A stretch of DNA of 64,000 nucleotides from Megalopta genalis (GCF_051020955.1 NW_027476859.1:1-64000), one strand, 5' to 3'. Positions 1-12,246 are shown, counted from the first letter of the stretch. The notes: a model not told the origin generated them from the sequence alone. Numbers and translations are program-made.

Positions 1-150
1 CTAAATTGTGTGTTTCGCTTGGATTTGAAGCTATCTCGTTTGATTCGTCTGCATTTGAAGCTATATCGCTTATATCGCAACTATCTGATGTTAAATCATT
101 TGTTTCGCATGGATTTGAAGCTAAATCTTCTATATCGCATTGATTTGCGG
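1..150. repeat. Reference copy of the 150 bp higher-order repeat
   Basis: This first copy shows the five monomers cleanly: A 1-30, B 31-60, C 61-90, D 91-120, E 121-150, after which A starts again at 151. All five begin with CTA (TTA in D here) and all end in TTGAAG or a one- or two-base variant of it, showing descent from one 30 bp ancestor. B is marked by CGTCTGCATTTG, C by CTTATATCGCAA, and E by TTCTATATCGCATTG. Confidence 0.9.
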
Positions 151-253
151 CTAAATCATGTGTTTCGCTTGGATTTGAAGCTATCTCGTTTGTTTCGTCT
201 GCATGTGAAACTATATCACTTATATCGCAACTATCTGATGTTAAATCATTTGT

Positions 254-673
254 TTAGCATGTATTTGAAGCTAAACCTTCTACATCGCATTGATTTAAAG
301 CTAAATCATGTGTTTCGCTTGGATTTGAAGCTAACTCGTTTGTTTCGTCTGCATTTGAAGCTATATCTCTTATATCGCAAGTATCTGAAGCTAAATCATC
401 TGTATCGCATGGATTTGAAGCTAAACCTTCTATATCGCATTGATTTGAAGCTAAATCATGTGTTTCGCTTGTATTTGAAACTATCTCGTTTGTTTCGTCT
501 GCATTTGAAGCTGTATCACTTATATCGCAACTATCTAATGTTAAATCATTTGTTTCGCATGGATTTGAAGCTAAATCTTCTACATCGCATTGATTAGCAG
601 CTAAATCATGTGTTTCGCATGGATTTGAAGCTAACTCGTTTCTTTCGTCTGCATTTGAAGCTATATCTCTCAT
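254..673 (-). other. Open frame of acidic Cys-containing decapeptide repeats, probably not a gene
   Basis: Read on the - strand this stretch gives about 140 codons of ten-residue repeats such as LASNPCETHD and LASNQCDVEG, in five types that mirror monomers A to E. The composition (Ala, Ser, Asn, Asp, Glu, about one Cys per repeat) would suit a disordered extracellular repeat protein. However, the frame ends at 254-256 because a C-to-A change turned a Glu codon into TAA, and repeat-derived frame continues past both ends. No start region or signal peptide is present. I read it as a remnant or by-product of repeat structure. Confidence 0.3.
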
Positions 674-708
674 ATCGCAAGTTTCTTAAACTATATCATT
701 AGTGTCGC

Positions 709-2277
709 ATGGATTTGAAGATAAACCTTCTATATCGCATTGATTTGAAGCTAAATCAAGTGTTTCGAGTGGATTTGAAGCTATACCTTCTACATCGCAT
801 TGATTTGAAGCTAAATCATGTGTTTCGCTTGGATTTGAAGCTATCTCGTTTGATTCCCCTGCATTTGAAGCTATATCACTTATATCGCAACTATCTGATG
901 TTAAATCATTTGTTTCGCATGGATTTGGAGCTGAACCTTCTCCATAGCATTGATTTGAAGCATAATCATGTGTTTTGCAAGGATTCGAAGCTAACTCGTT
1001 TGTTTCTCCTACATTTGAAATTATATCACTTATATCGCATGCATCTGATGCTAAATCATTTTTATCGCACAGATTTGAAGCTAATCCTTCTACTTCGAAT
1101 TGATTTGAAGCTAAATCATGTGCTTCGCATGGATTTGAAGCTAACTCGTTTGTTCCGTCTGCATTTGAAGCTATATCTCTTATATCGCAAGTATCTGAAG
1201 CTATATCATTTGTGTCGCATGAATTTGAAGCTAAACCTTCTATATCGCATTGATTTGAAGCTAAATCATGTGTTTCGCGTGGATTTGAAGCTAAACCTTC
1301 TACATCGCATTGATTTGAAGCTAAATCATGTGTGTCGCTTGGATTTGGAACTATCTCGTTTGTTTCATCTGCATTTGAAGCTATATCACTTATATCGCAA
1401 CTATCAGATGTTAAATCATTTGTTTCGCATGGATTTGAATCTAAACCTTCTATATCGCATTGATTTGAAGCTAAATCATGTGTTTCGCGTGGATTTGAAG
1501 CTACCTCGTTTGCTTCGTCTGCATTTGAAGCTATATCACGTATATCCCAAGTGTTTGAAGCTAAATCATTTGTTTCGCACGGATTTGAAGCTAAACCTTC
1601 TACATCGCAACTATCTGATGTTAAATCATTTGTTTCGCATGGATCTGAAGCTATTCCTTCTACAACGCATTGATTTGCAGCTAAATCATGTGTTTCGCAT
1701 GGATTTGAAGCTAACTCGTTTGTTTCCCCTGCATTTGAAGCTGTATCACTTATATCCCAAGTGTTTGAAGCTAAATCATTTGTGTCTCGTGGATTTGAAG
1801 CTAAACCTTCTACATCGCATTGATTTAATGCTAAATCATGTGTTTCGCTTGGATGTGAAGATAACTCGTTTGATTCTCCTGCATCTGAAGCTATATCACT
1901 TATATCCCAAGTGTTTGAAGCTAAATCATTTGTTTCGCATGGATTTGAAGCTAAACAATCTACATCGCATTGATTTGGAGCTAAATCATTTGTGTCGCAA
2001 GGATTTGAACCTAAACCTTCTACATAGCATTGATTTGAAGCTAAATCATGTGTTGCGCTTGGATATGAAGCTAATTCGATTGTTTCGTCTGCATTTGAAG
2101 CTATATCTCTTATATCGCAAGTATTTGAAGCTATATCATTTGTGTCGCATGGATTTGAAGCTAAACCTTCTATATCGAATTGATTTGCAGCTGCATCATG
2201 TGTTTCGCGTGGATTTGAAGCTAAACCTTCTACATCGCATTGATTTGAAGCTAAATCATTTGTTTCGCATGGAATGA
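709..2277 (+). other. Long open frame of repeat origin, probably not a gene
   Basis: 522 codons are open, made only of ten-residue repeats of the form LKLNHLFRMD, LKLNLLHRID and relatives. The product would be Leu-, Arg-, Asn- and His-rich and basic, with no signal peptide, no recognisable domain and no unique N- or C-terminus. The frame begins just after an in-frame stop in a degenerate C monomer and ends where a one-base deletion near 2,274 shifts the repeat register. No ribosome binding site or promoter precedes it. A stop-free 30 bp monomer is enough to explain its length, so I do not call it a CDS. Confidence 0.3.
721..840. repeat. E-A-E-A expansion giving a 210 bp HOR variant
   Basis: E (721-750) and A (751-780) are followed by another E (781-810) and A (811-840) before B resumes at 841, so a two-monomer, 60 bp step was duplicated. 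The first A carries AATCAAGTGTTTCGAG instead of AATCATGTG, so it can be followed as a marker. The same arrangement recurs near 1,221-1,340, 7,111-7,230, 7,321-7,440, 9,301-9,420 and 11,191-11,310. It changes array length by exactly 60 bp and leaves both open frames unbroken. Confidence 0.8.
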
Positions 2278-2883
2278 ATCTAACTCGTTTGCTTCGTCTG
2301 CATTTGAAGCTATATCACTTATATCCCAAGTGTTTGAAGCTAAATCATTTGTTTCGCATGGATTTGAATCTAAACCTTCTATATCGCATTGATTTGAAGC
2401 TAAATCATGTGTTTCGCGTGGATTTGAAGCTATCTCGTTTGCTTCGTCTGCATTTGAAGCTATATCTCTTATATCGCAAGTATCTGAAGCTATATCATTT
2501 GTGTCGCATGGATTTGAAGCTAAACCTTCTATAACGCATCGATTTGAAGCTAAATCATGTGTTTCGCGTGGATTTGAAGCTAAACCTTCTACATCGCATT
2601 GATTTGAAGCTAAATCATGTGTTTCGCTTGGATTTGAAACAATCTCATTTCTTTCGTCTGCATTTGAAGCTATATCACTTATATCGCAACTATCTGATGT
2701 TAAATCATTTGTTTCGTATGGATTTGAAGCTGAATCTTCTACATCGCATTGATTTGCAACTAAATCATGTGTTTCGCGTGGATTTGAAGCTAAACCTTCT
2801 ACATCGCATTGATTTGAAGATAAATCACGTGTTTCGCTTAGATTTGAAACTATCTCGTTTGATTCGTCTGCATTTGAAGTCAT
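2251..2883 (-). other. Open frame of acidic decapeptide repeats (minus strand)
   Basis: About 210 codons of the same acidic repeat (units ending in ETHD, DVEG, ETND, DISD and DETNE) are open. The apparent Met start is an Ile-to-Met change inside a repeat, not a real initiator, and the tail is out of register because of the one-base deletion near 2,274. Nearly identical open stretches occur at 4,096-4,707 and 4,996-5,478 because the underlying DNA is duplicated. Not supported as a gene. Confidence 0.3.
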
Positions 2884-3870
2884 ATCACTTATATCGCAAC
2901 TATCTGATGTTAAATCATTTGTTTCGAATGGATTTGAAGCTAAATCTTCTACATCGCATTGATTTGCAGCTAAATCATGTGTTTCGCTTGGATATGAAGC
3001 TAACTCGTTTGTTTCGTCTGCATTTGAAGCTATATCACTTATATCCCAAGTGTTTGAAGCTAAATCATTTGTTTCGCATGGATTTGAATCTAAACCTTGT
3101 ACATCGCACTGATTTAAAGCTAAATCATTTGTTTCGCACGGATTTGAAGCTAAACCTTCTACATCGCATTGATTTGAAGCTTAATCACGTGTTTCGTATG
3201 GATTTGAATCTAACTCGTTTGTTACCCCTGCATTTGAAGCTATGTCACTTATATCGAAACTATCTGATGTTTAATCATTTGTTTCGCATGGATTCAAAGC
3301 TAAACCTTCTACATGGCATTGATTTGGACCTAAATCATGTGTTTCGCTTGAATATGAAGCCAACTCGTTGTTTTCTCTGCATTTGAAGCTATATCACTTA
3401 TATCGCAAGTATCTCAAGCTTATTCATTTGTGTCGCATAGATTTGAAGCTAAACCTTCTACATAGAATTGATTTGAAGCATAATCATGTGTTTGGCATGG
3501 ATTTGAGGCTAAATCGTTTGTTCCTCCTGCATTTGAAGCTATATCACTTATATCGCATGTATTTGATGCTAAATCATTTGTATCGCATGGATTTGAAGCT
3601 AATCCTTCTACTTCGAATTGATTTGAAGCTAAATCATGTGATTCGCTTGGATTTGGATCTAACTCGATTATATCGTCTGCATTTGAAGCTATATCACTTA
3701 TATCGCATCTATCATGTGTTTCGCTTGGATTTGATTCTAACTCGTTTGTTTCGTCTGCATTTGAAGCTATATCACATATATCCCAAGCGTTTGAAAGTAA
3801 ATCATTTGTTTCGCATGGATTTGAAGTTAAACCTTCTACATCGCATTGATTTAAAGCTAAATCAGGTGTT
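2544..3870. repeat. Segmental copy, partner of ~5,137-6,463
   Basis: This block recurs about 2,593-2,595 bp downstream. Shared private variants establish the pairing: the A monomer GCTTAATCACGTG at 3,180 and 5,775, GAAACTATCTGATG at 3,254 and 5,851, the C-A deletion chimera at 3,689 and 6,282, and AGCGTTTGAAAGTAAATC at 3,785 and 6,378. Its first part also matches ~4,299-4,720 at an offset of 1,755 bp. The copies differ by scattered substitutions and a few indels, so the duplication is older than those in the right half of the window. Confidence 0.75.
3689..3736. repeat. 72 bp deletion chimera of C and A monomers (first copy)
   Basis: A C monomer runs normally to GCATCTATC and then continues directly as ATGTGTTTCGCTTGG of an A monomer, skipping the end of C, all of D and E and the start of A. 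The block is 48 bp where 120 bp is expected, a loss of 72 bp. That is not a multiple of the 30 bp monomer but keeps the triplet phase. The short shared ATC at the joint suggests microhomology-mediated deletion or slippage. Confidence 0.75.
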
Positions 3871-4298
3871 TCGCTTGGATATGAAGCTAACTTGTTATTT
3901 CGTCTTCATTTGAAGCTATATCACTTATATCGCAAGTATCTGAAGCTTATTCATTTGTGTCGCATGGATTTAAAGCTAAACCTTCTACATCGCATTGATT
4001 TAAAGCTAAATCATGTGTTTCGCTTGGATATGAAGCTAACTTGTTATTTCGTCTTCATTTGAAGCTATATCACTTATATCGCAAGTATCTGAAGCTTATT
4101 CATTTGTGTCGCATGGATTTGAAGCTAATCCTTCTCCTTCTAATTGATTTGAAGCTAAATCATGTGTTTGGCTTGGATACGAAGCTAACTCGTTTATTTT
4201 GTCTGCATTTGAAGCTATATCTCTTATATCGCAAGTATCTGAAGCTATATCATTTGTGTCGCATGGATTTGAAGCTAAACCTTCTATAACGCATCGAC

Positions 4299-7091
4299 TT
4301 GAAGCTAAATCATGTGTTTCGCGTGGATTTGAAGCTAAACCTTCTACATCGCATTGATTTGATGCTAAATCATGTGTTTCGCTTGGATTTGAAACAATCT
4401 CATTTCTTTCGTCTGCATTTGAAGCTATATCACTTATATCGCAACTATCTGATGTTAAATCATTTGTTTCGTATGGATTTGAAGCTGAATCTTCTACATC
4501 GCATTGATTTGCAACTAAATCATGTGTTTCGCGTGGATTTGAAGCTAAACCTTCTACATCGCATTGATTTGAAAATAAATCACGTGTTTCGCTTAGATTT
4601 GAAACTATCTCGTTTGATTCGTCTGCATTTGAAGCCATATCACTTATATCGCAACTATCTGATGTTAAATCATTTGTTTCGTATGGATTTGAAGCTAAAC
4701 CTTCCACATCGCATTGATTTAAAGCTAAATCATGTGTTTCGCTTGGATATGAAGCTAACTCGTTTGTTTAGTCTGCATTTGAATCTATATCACTTATATC
4801 GCAAGTATCTGATGCTTATTCATATGTGTCGCATGGATTTGAAGCTAATCCTTCTCCATAGCATTGATTTGAAGCATAATCATGTGTTTTGCATGGATTC
4901 GAAGCTAACTCGTTTGTTTCTCCTGCATTTGAAATTATATCACTTATATCGCATGTATCTGATGCTAAATCATTTTTATCGCACAGATTTGAAGCTTATC
5001 CTTCTACTTCGAATTGATTTGAAGCTAAATCATGTGCCTCGCATGGATTTGAAGCTATCTCGTTTGTTTCGTCTGCATTTGAAGCTATATCTCTTATATC
5101 GCAAGTATCTGAAGCTATATCATTTGTGTCGCATGAATTTGATGCTAAACCTTCTATATCGCATTGATTTGAAGCTAAATCATGTGTTTCGCGTGGATTT
5201 GAAGCTAAACCTTCTACATCGCATTGATTTGAAGCTAAATCATGTGTTTCGCTTGGATTTGAAGCTATATCACTTATATCGCAACTATCTGATGTTAAAT
5301 CATTTGTTTCGTATGGATTTGAAGCTGAATCTTCTACATCGCATTGATTTGCAGCTAAATCATGTGTTTCGCGTGGATTTGAAGCTAAACCTTCTACATC
5401 GCATTGATTTGAAGATAAATCACGTGTTTCGCTTAGATTTGAAACTATCTCGTTTGATTCGTCTGCATTTGAAGCCATATCACTTATATCGCAACTATCT
5501 GATGTTAAATCATTTGTTTCGAATGGATTTGAAGCTAAATCTTCTACATCGCATTGATTTGCAGCTAAATCATGTGTTTCGCTTGGATATGAAGCTAACT
5601 CGTTTGTTTCGTCTGCATTTGAAGCTATATCACTTATATCCCAAGTGTTTGAAGCTAAATCATTTGTTTCGCATGGATTTGAATCTAAACCTAGTACATC
5701 GCACTGATTTAAAGCTAAATCATTTGTTTCGCACGGATTTGAAGCTAAACCTTCTACATCGCATTGATTTGAAGCTTAATCACGTGTTTCGTATGGATTT
5801 GAATCTAACTCGTTTGTTTCCCCTGCATTTGAAGCTATGTCACTTATATCGAAACTATCTGATGTTAAATCATTTGTTTCGCATGGATTCAAAGCTAAAC
5901 CTTCTACATGGCATTGATTTGGAGCTAAATCATGTGTTTCGCTTGAATATGAAGCCAACGTTGTTTTCTCTGCATTTGAAGCTATATCACTTATATCGCA
6001 AGTATCTGAAGCTTATTCATTTGTGTCGCATAGATTTGAAGCTAAACCTTCTACATAGAATTGATTTGAAGCATAATCATGTGTTTTGCATGGATTTGAG
6101 GCTAACTCGTTTGTTCCTCCTGCATTTGAAGCTATATCACTTATATCGCATGTATTTGATGCTAAATCATTTGTATCGCATGGATTTGAAGCTAATCCTT
6201 CTACTTCGAATTGATTTGAAGCTAAATCATGTGATTCGCTTGGATTTGGATCTAACTCGATTATTTCGTCTGCATTTGAAGCTATATCACTTATATCGCA
6301 TCTATCATGTGTTTCGCTTGGATTTGATTCTAACTCGTTTGTTTCGTCTGCATTTGAAGCTATATCACATATATCCCAAGCGTTTGAAAGTAAATCATTT
6401 GTTTCGCATGGATTTGAAGTTAAACCTTCTACATCGCAATGATTTGGAGCTAAATCATGTGTATCGCTTGGATATGAAGCAAACTCGTTTGTTTCAACTG
6501 CATTTGAAGCAATATCTCTTATATCGCAAGTATCTGAAGCTAAATCATTTGTATCGCTTGGATTTGAAGCTATCTCGTTTGTTTCGTCTGCATGTGAAAC
6601 TACATCACTTACATCGCAACTATCTGATGTTAAATCATTTGTTTAGCATGTATTTGAAGCTAAACCTTCTACATCGCATTGATTTAAAGCTAAATCATGT
6701 GTTTCGCTTGGATATGAAGCTAACTCGTTTGTTTCTTCTGCATTTGAATCTATATCACTTATATCACAAGTATCTGAAGCTTATTCATTTGTGTGGCATG
6801 GATTTGAAGCAAAACCTTCAACATCGCATTGATTTGCAGCTAAATCATGTGTTTCGCATGGATTTGAAGCTAACTCGATTGTTTGGTATGCATTTGAAGC
6901 TATATCACTTATATCCCAAGCGTTTGAAGCTAAATCATTTGTTTCGCATGGATTTGAAGCTAAACCTTCTACATCGCATTGATTTAAAGCTAAATCATGT
7001 GTTTCGCATGGATTTGAAGCTAACTCGTTTCTTTCGTCTGCATTTGAAGCTATATCTCTTATATCGCAAGTATCTTAAACTATATCATTAA
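4299..7091 (+). other. Longest open frame in the window (930 codons), repeat-derived
   Basis: This + frame reads through about 93 consecutive 30 bp monomers as ten-residue repeats (LKLNHVFRLD, LKLTRLFRLH, LKLYHLYRKY and relatives). It starts with a TTG just after an in-frame TAA at 4,287-4,289 and stops at a degenerate C monomer where AAG became TAA. The product would be basic and Leu-rich with no unique termini, domain, signal peptide or regular heptad. It stays in frame across the 72 bp chimera at 6,282. Its length is remarkable for AT-rich DNA but follows from a stop-free repeat; the neighbouring arrays are interrupted by many stops. I do not support a gene here. Confidence 0.3.
6282..6329. 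repeat. 72 bp deletion chimera of C and A monomers (second copy)
   Basis: The same C-to-A joint as at 3,689-3,736, with the same break inside CTATC. Such an irregular deletion is unlikely to happen twice at the same base, so the second copy arose when the surrounding block was duplicated. Confidence 0.75.
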
Positions 7092-8930
7092 TGTCGCATG
7101 GATTTGAAGATAAACCTTCTATATCGCATTGATTTGAAGCTAAATCAAGTGTTTCTCGTGGATTTCAAGCTATACCTTCTACATCGCATCGATTTGAAGC
7201 TAAATCATGTGTTTCGCATGGATTTGAAGCTAACTCGTTTCTTTCATCTGCATTTGAAGCTATATCTCTTATATCGCAAGTATCTTAAACTATATCATTA
7301 TTGTCGCATGGATTTGAAGATAAACCTTCTATATCGCATTGATTTGAAGCTAAATCAAGTGTTTCGCGTGGATTTGAAGCTATACCTTCTACATCGCATT
7401 GATTTGAAGCTAAATCATGTGTTTCGCTTGGATTTGAAGCTATCTCGTTTGATTCCCCTGCATTTGAAGCTATATCACTTATATCGCAACTATCTGAAGC
7501 TAAATCATTTGTATCGCATGGATTTGAAGCTAATCCTTCTACTTCGAATTGATTTGAAGCTAAATCATGTGTTTGGCTTGGATATGAAGCTAATTCGTTT
7601 GTTTCGTCTGAATTTGAAGCTATATCACTTATATCGCATTTATCTGATGTTAAATCATTTGTTTCGAATGGATTTGAAGCTAAATCTTCTTCATCGCATT
7701 GATTTCCAGCTAAATCATGTGTTTTGCATGGATTTGAAGCTAACTCGTTTGTTTACCTCCTGCATTTGAAGCTATATCACTTAGATCGCATTTATCTGAT
7801 GCTAAATCATTTGTTTCGCATGGATTTGAAGCTAAACCTTCTATATCGCATTGATTTGAAGCTAAATCATGTGTTCCGCGTGGATTTGAAGCTAACTCGA
7901 TTGTTTACCTCCTGCATTTGAAGCTATATCACTTAGATCGCATTTATCTGATGCTAAATCATTTGTTTCGCATGGATTTGAAGCTAAACCTTCTATATCG
8001 CATTGATTTGAATATAAATCAAGTGTTTCGCGTGGATTTGAAGCTAAACCTTCGACATCGCATTGATTTGAAGCTACATCATGTTTTTTGCATGGATTTG
8101 AATCTAACTCGTTTGTTTCGTCTGCATTTGAAGCTATATCACATATATTCCAAGCGTTTGAAAGTAAATCATTTGTTTCGCATGGATTTGAAGTTAAACC
8201 TTCTACATCGCAATGATTTGAAGCTAAATCATGTGATTCGCTTGGATTTGGATCTAACTCGATTATTTTGTCTGCATTTGAAGCTATATCTCATATATCG
8301 CAAGTATCTGAAGCTTTATCATTTGTGTCGCATGGATTTGAAGCTAAATCTTCTATATCGCATTGATTTGAAGCTAATCATGTGTTTCGCTTGGATTTGA
8401 AGCTATCTCTTTTGTTTCGTCTGCATTTAAAGCTATATCACTTATACCCCAAGTGTTTGAAGCTAAATCATTTGTTTCGCAAGGATTTGAAGCTGAATCT
8501 TCTACATCGCATTGATTTGCAGCTAAATCACGTGTTTCGCGTGGATTTGAAGCTAAATCTTCGACATCGCCTTGATTTGAAGCTAAATCACGTGTTTCGC
8601 TTGGATTTGAGACTATCTCGTTTGATTCGCCTGCATTTGAAGCTATATCACTTATATCGCAACTATCTGATGTTAAATCATTTGTTTCTCATGGATTTGA
8701 AGCTAAATCTTCTATATCGCATTGATTTGCAGCTAAATCATGTGTTTCGATTGGATTTGAAGCTATCTCGTTTGTTTCGTCTGCATGTCAAACTATATCA
8801 CTTATATCGCAACTATCTGGTGTTAAATCATTTGTTTAGCATGGATTTGAAGCCAAACCTTCTACATCGCATTGATTTAAAGCTAAATCATGTGTTTCGC
8901 TTGGATATGAAGCTAAATCATTTGTTTCGC
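6950..8930. repeat. ~2 kb block, copy 1 of 3
   Basis: The block from about 6,950 recurs 1,983 bp downstream and again near 10,840. Markers shared by the copies are a C monomer ending CTTAAACTATATC (7,074; 9,057; 10,650; 10,950), GGATTTCAAGCTATACC (7,160; 9,143; 11,036) and the 32 bp B monomers containing TTTACCTCC. This copy contains a 300 bp segment (~8,080-8,375) that copy 2 lacks. Confidence 0.7.
7740..7771. repeat. 32 bp variant B monomer with TTTACCTCC (five copies)
   Basis: The usual TTTGTTTCGTCTGC is replaced by a form containing TTTACCTCCTGC, making the monomer 32 bp and shifting the + frame by two. The same variant sits at 7,892-7,923, 9,723-9,754, 9,875-9,906 and 11,765-11,796, and I saw it nowhere else. 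Read on the - strand it contains AGGAGGT, but no start codon lies at a suitable distance. Confidence 0.8.
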
Positions 8931-8932
8931 AT

Positions 8933-10620
8933 GGATTTGAAGCTAAACCTTCTACATCGCATTGATTTAAAGCTAAATCATGTGTTTCGCATGGATTTGA
9001 AGCTAACTCGTTTCTTTCGTCTGCATTTGAAGCTATATCTCTTATATCGCAAGTATCTTAAACTATATCATTAGCGTCGCATGGATTTGAAGATAAACCT
9101 TATATATCGCATTGATTTGAAGCTAAATCAAGTGTTTCTCGTGGATTTCAAGCTATACCTTCTACATCGCATCGATTTGAAGCTAAATCATGTGTTTCGC
9201 ATGGATTTGAAGCTAACTCGTTTCTTTCGTCTGCATTTGAAGCTATATCTCTTATATCGCAAGTATCTTAAACTATATCATTAGTGTCGCATGGATTTGA
9301 AGATAAACCTTCTATATCGCATTGATTTGAAGCTAAATCAAGTGTTTCGCGTGGATTTGATGCTATACCTTCTACATCGCATTGATTTGAAGCTAAATCA
9401 TGTGTTTCGCTTGGATTTGAAGCTATCTCGTTTGATTCCCCTGCATTGGAAGCTATATCACTTATATCGCAACTATCTGAAGCTAAATCATTTGTATCGC
9501 ATGGATTTGAAGCTAATCCTTCTACTTCGAATTGATTTGAAGCTAAATCATGTGTTTGGCTTGGATATGAAGCTAATTCGTTTGTTTCGTCTGAATTTGA
9601 AGCTATATCACTTATATCGCATTTATCTGATGTTAAATCATTTGTTTCGAATGGATTTGAAGCTAAATCTTCTTCATCGCATTGATTTCCAGCTAAATCA
9701 TGTGTTTTGCATGGATTTGAAGCTAACTCGATTGTTTACCTCCTGCATTTGAAGCTATATCACTTAGATCGCATTTATCTGATGCTAAATCATTTGTTTC
9801 GCATGGATTTGAAGCTAAACCTTCTATATCGCATTGATTTGAAGCTAAATCATGTGTTCCGCGTGGATTTGAAGCTAACTCGATTGTTTACCTCCTGCAT
9901 TTGAAGCTATATCACTTAGATCGCATTTATCTGATGCTAAATCATTTGTTTCGCATGGATTTGAAGCCAAACCTTCTATATCGCATTGATTTGAATATAA
10001 ATCAAGTGTTTCGCGTGGATTTGAAGCTAAACCTTCGACATCGCATTGATTTGAAGCTAATCATGTGTTTCGCTTGGATTTGAAGCTATCTCGTTTGTTT
10101 CGTCTGCATTTAAAGCTATATCACTTATACCCCAAGTGTTTGAAGCTAAATCATTTGTTTCGCAAGGATTTGAAGCTGAATCTTCTACATCGCATTGATT
10201 TGCAGCTAAATCACGTGTTTCGCGTGGATTTGAAGCTAAATCTTCGACATCGCATTGATTTGAAGCTAAATCACGTGTTTCGCTTGGATTTGAGACTATC
10301 TCGTTTGATTCGCCTGCATTTGAAGCTATATCACTTATATCGCAACTATCTGATGTTAAATCATTTGTTTCTCATGGATTCGAAGCTAAATCTTCTATAT
10401 CGCATTGATTTGCAGCTAAATCATGTGTTTCGATTGGATTTGAAGCTATCTCGTTTGTTTCGTCTGCATGTGAAACTATATCACTTATATCGCAACTATC
10501 TGATATTAAATCATTTGTTTAGCATGGATTTGAAGCCAAACCTTCTACATCGCATTGATTTAAAGCTAAATCATGTGTTTCGCATGGATTTGAAGCTAAC
10601 TCGTTTCTTTCGTCTGCATT
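8933..10620. repeat. ~1.7 kb block, copy 2 of 3
   Basis: It matches copy 1 at an offset of 1,983 bp up to about 10,055 and then at 1,683 bp. Copy 2 has therefore lost 300 bp (two HOR periods) relative to copy 1, as unequal exchange in register would produce. The right part (10,065-10,560) matches 8,382-8,877 with only scattered changes. Confidence 0.7.
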
Positions 10621-10839
10621 TGAAGCTATATCTCTTATATCGCAAGTATCTTAAACTATATCATTAGTGTCGCATGGATTTGAAGCAAAACCTTCAACAT
10701 CGCATTGATTTGCAGCTAAATCATGTGTTTCGCATGGACTTGAAGCTAACTCGATTGTTTGGTATGCATTTGAAGCTATATCACTTATATCCCAAGCGTT
10801 TGAAGCTAAATCATTTGTTTCGCATGGATTTGAAGCTAA

Positions 10840-12246
10840 ACCTTCTACATCGCATTGATTTAAAGCTAAATCATGTGTTTCGCATGGATTTGAAGCTAAC
10901 TCGTTTCTTTCGTCTGCATTTGAAGCTATATCTCTTATATCGCAAGTATCTTAAACTATATCATTAGTGTCGCATGGATTTGAAGATAAACCTTCTATAT
11001 CGCATTGATTTGAAGCTAAATCAAGTGTTTCTCGTGGATTTCAAGCTATACCTTCTACATCGCATCGATTTGAAGCTAAATCATGTGTCTCGCATGGATT
11101 TGAAGCTAACTCGATTATTTTGTCTGCATTTGAAGCTATATCTCTTATATCGCAAGTATCTTAAACTATATCATTATTGTCGCATGGATTTGAAGATAAA
11201 CCTTCTATATCGCATTGATTTGAAGCTAAATCAAGTGTTTCGCGTGGATTTGAAGCTATACCTTCTACATCGCATTGATTTGAAGCTAAATCATGTGTTT
11301 CGCTTGGATTTGAAGCTATCTCGTTTGATTCCCCTGCGTTTGAAGCTATATCACTTATATCGCAACTATCTGAAGCTAAATCATTTGTATCGCATGGATT
11401 TGAAGCTAATCCTTCTACTTCGAATTGATTTGAAGCTAAATCATGTGTTTGGCTTGGATATGAAGCTAATTCGTTTGTTTCGTCTGAATTTGAAGCTATA
11501 TCACTTATATCGCATTTATCTGATGTTAAATCATTTGTTTCGAATGGATTTGAAGCTAAATCTTCTTCATCGCATTGATTTCCAGCTAAATCACGTGTTT
11601 CGCTTGGATTTGAGACTATCTCGTTTGATTCGCCTGCATTTGAAGCTATATCACTTATATCGCAACTATCTGATGCTAAATCATTTGTTTCGCATGGATT
11701 TGAAGCTAAACCTTCTATATCGCATTGATTTGAAGCTAAATCATGTGTTCCGCGTGGATTTGAAGCTAACTCGATTGTTTACCTCCTGCATTTGAAGCTA
11801 TGTCACTTAGATCGCATTTATCTGATGCTAAATCATTTGTTTCGCATGGATTTGAAGATAAACCTTCTATATCGCATTGATTTGAATATAAATCAAGTGT
11901 TTCGCGTGGATTTGAAGCTAAACCTTCGACATCGCATTGATTTGAAGCTACATCATGTTTTTTGCATGGATTTGAATCTAACTCGTTTGTTTCGTCTGCA
12001 TTTGTAGCTATATCACATATATTCCAAGCGTTTGAAAGTAAATCATTTGTTTCGCATGGATTTGAAGTTAAACCTTCTACATCGCAATGATTTGAAGCTA
12101 AATCATGTGATTCGCTTGGATTTGGATCTAACTCGATTATTTCGCCTGCATTTGAAGCTATATCTCATATATCGCAAGTATCTGAAGCTTTATCATTTGT
12201 GTCGCATGGATTTGAAGCTAAATCTTCTATATCGCATTGATTTGAA
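10840..12246. repeat. ~1.4 kb block, copy 3 of 3
   Basis: It matches copy 1 at about 3,874-3,876 bp and retains the 300 bp segment absent from copy 2. One 32 bp B monomer is replaced near 11,585-11,650 by sequence matching 8,590-8,660, so this copy is a mosaic. It ends at the switch to the 300 bp HOR. Confidence 0.7.

Larger units (their letters stand above)
1..12246. repeat. Region 1: divergent 150 bp higher-order repeat (A-B-C-D-E)
   Basis: Monomers run in the order A, B, C, D, E with a 150 bp period. Copies differ from each other at many positions, more than in the rest of the window, so this looks like an older or less homogenised part of the array. Local variants include an extra E-A pair (210 bp period), a 72 bp deletion joining C to A, and single-base deletions near 2,274, 3,369 and 3,893 that shift the register. 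The A monomer ends GGATTTGAAG here, never GGATTAGAAG, and the paired 31/29 bp monomers of the later region are absent. No gene-like sequence interrupts it. Confidence 0.9.

Noticed and set aside
3880..4110. Separate regulatory element suggested by the repeated AACTTGTTATTTCG
   Set aside because: It is a 149 bp local tandem copy of a one-base-deleted B monomer with its neighbours, explained by array turnover.
4299..7091. Giant repeat-protein gene on the + strand
   Set aside because: The frame starts and ends at random points inside monomers, has no initiator context, no unique termini and no domain, and stops recur in most of the remaining array. A stop-free 30 bp monomer explains the length.
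7740..7771. Shine-Dalgarno-like AGGAGGT on the - strand of the 32 bp B monomers
   Set aside because: No start codon lies at the right spacing, and the motif is a two-base length variant of a satellite monomer repeated with its block.
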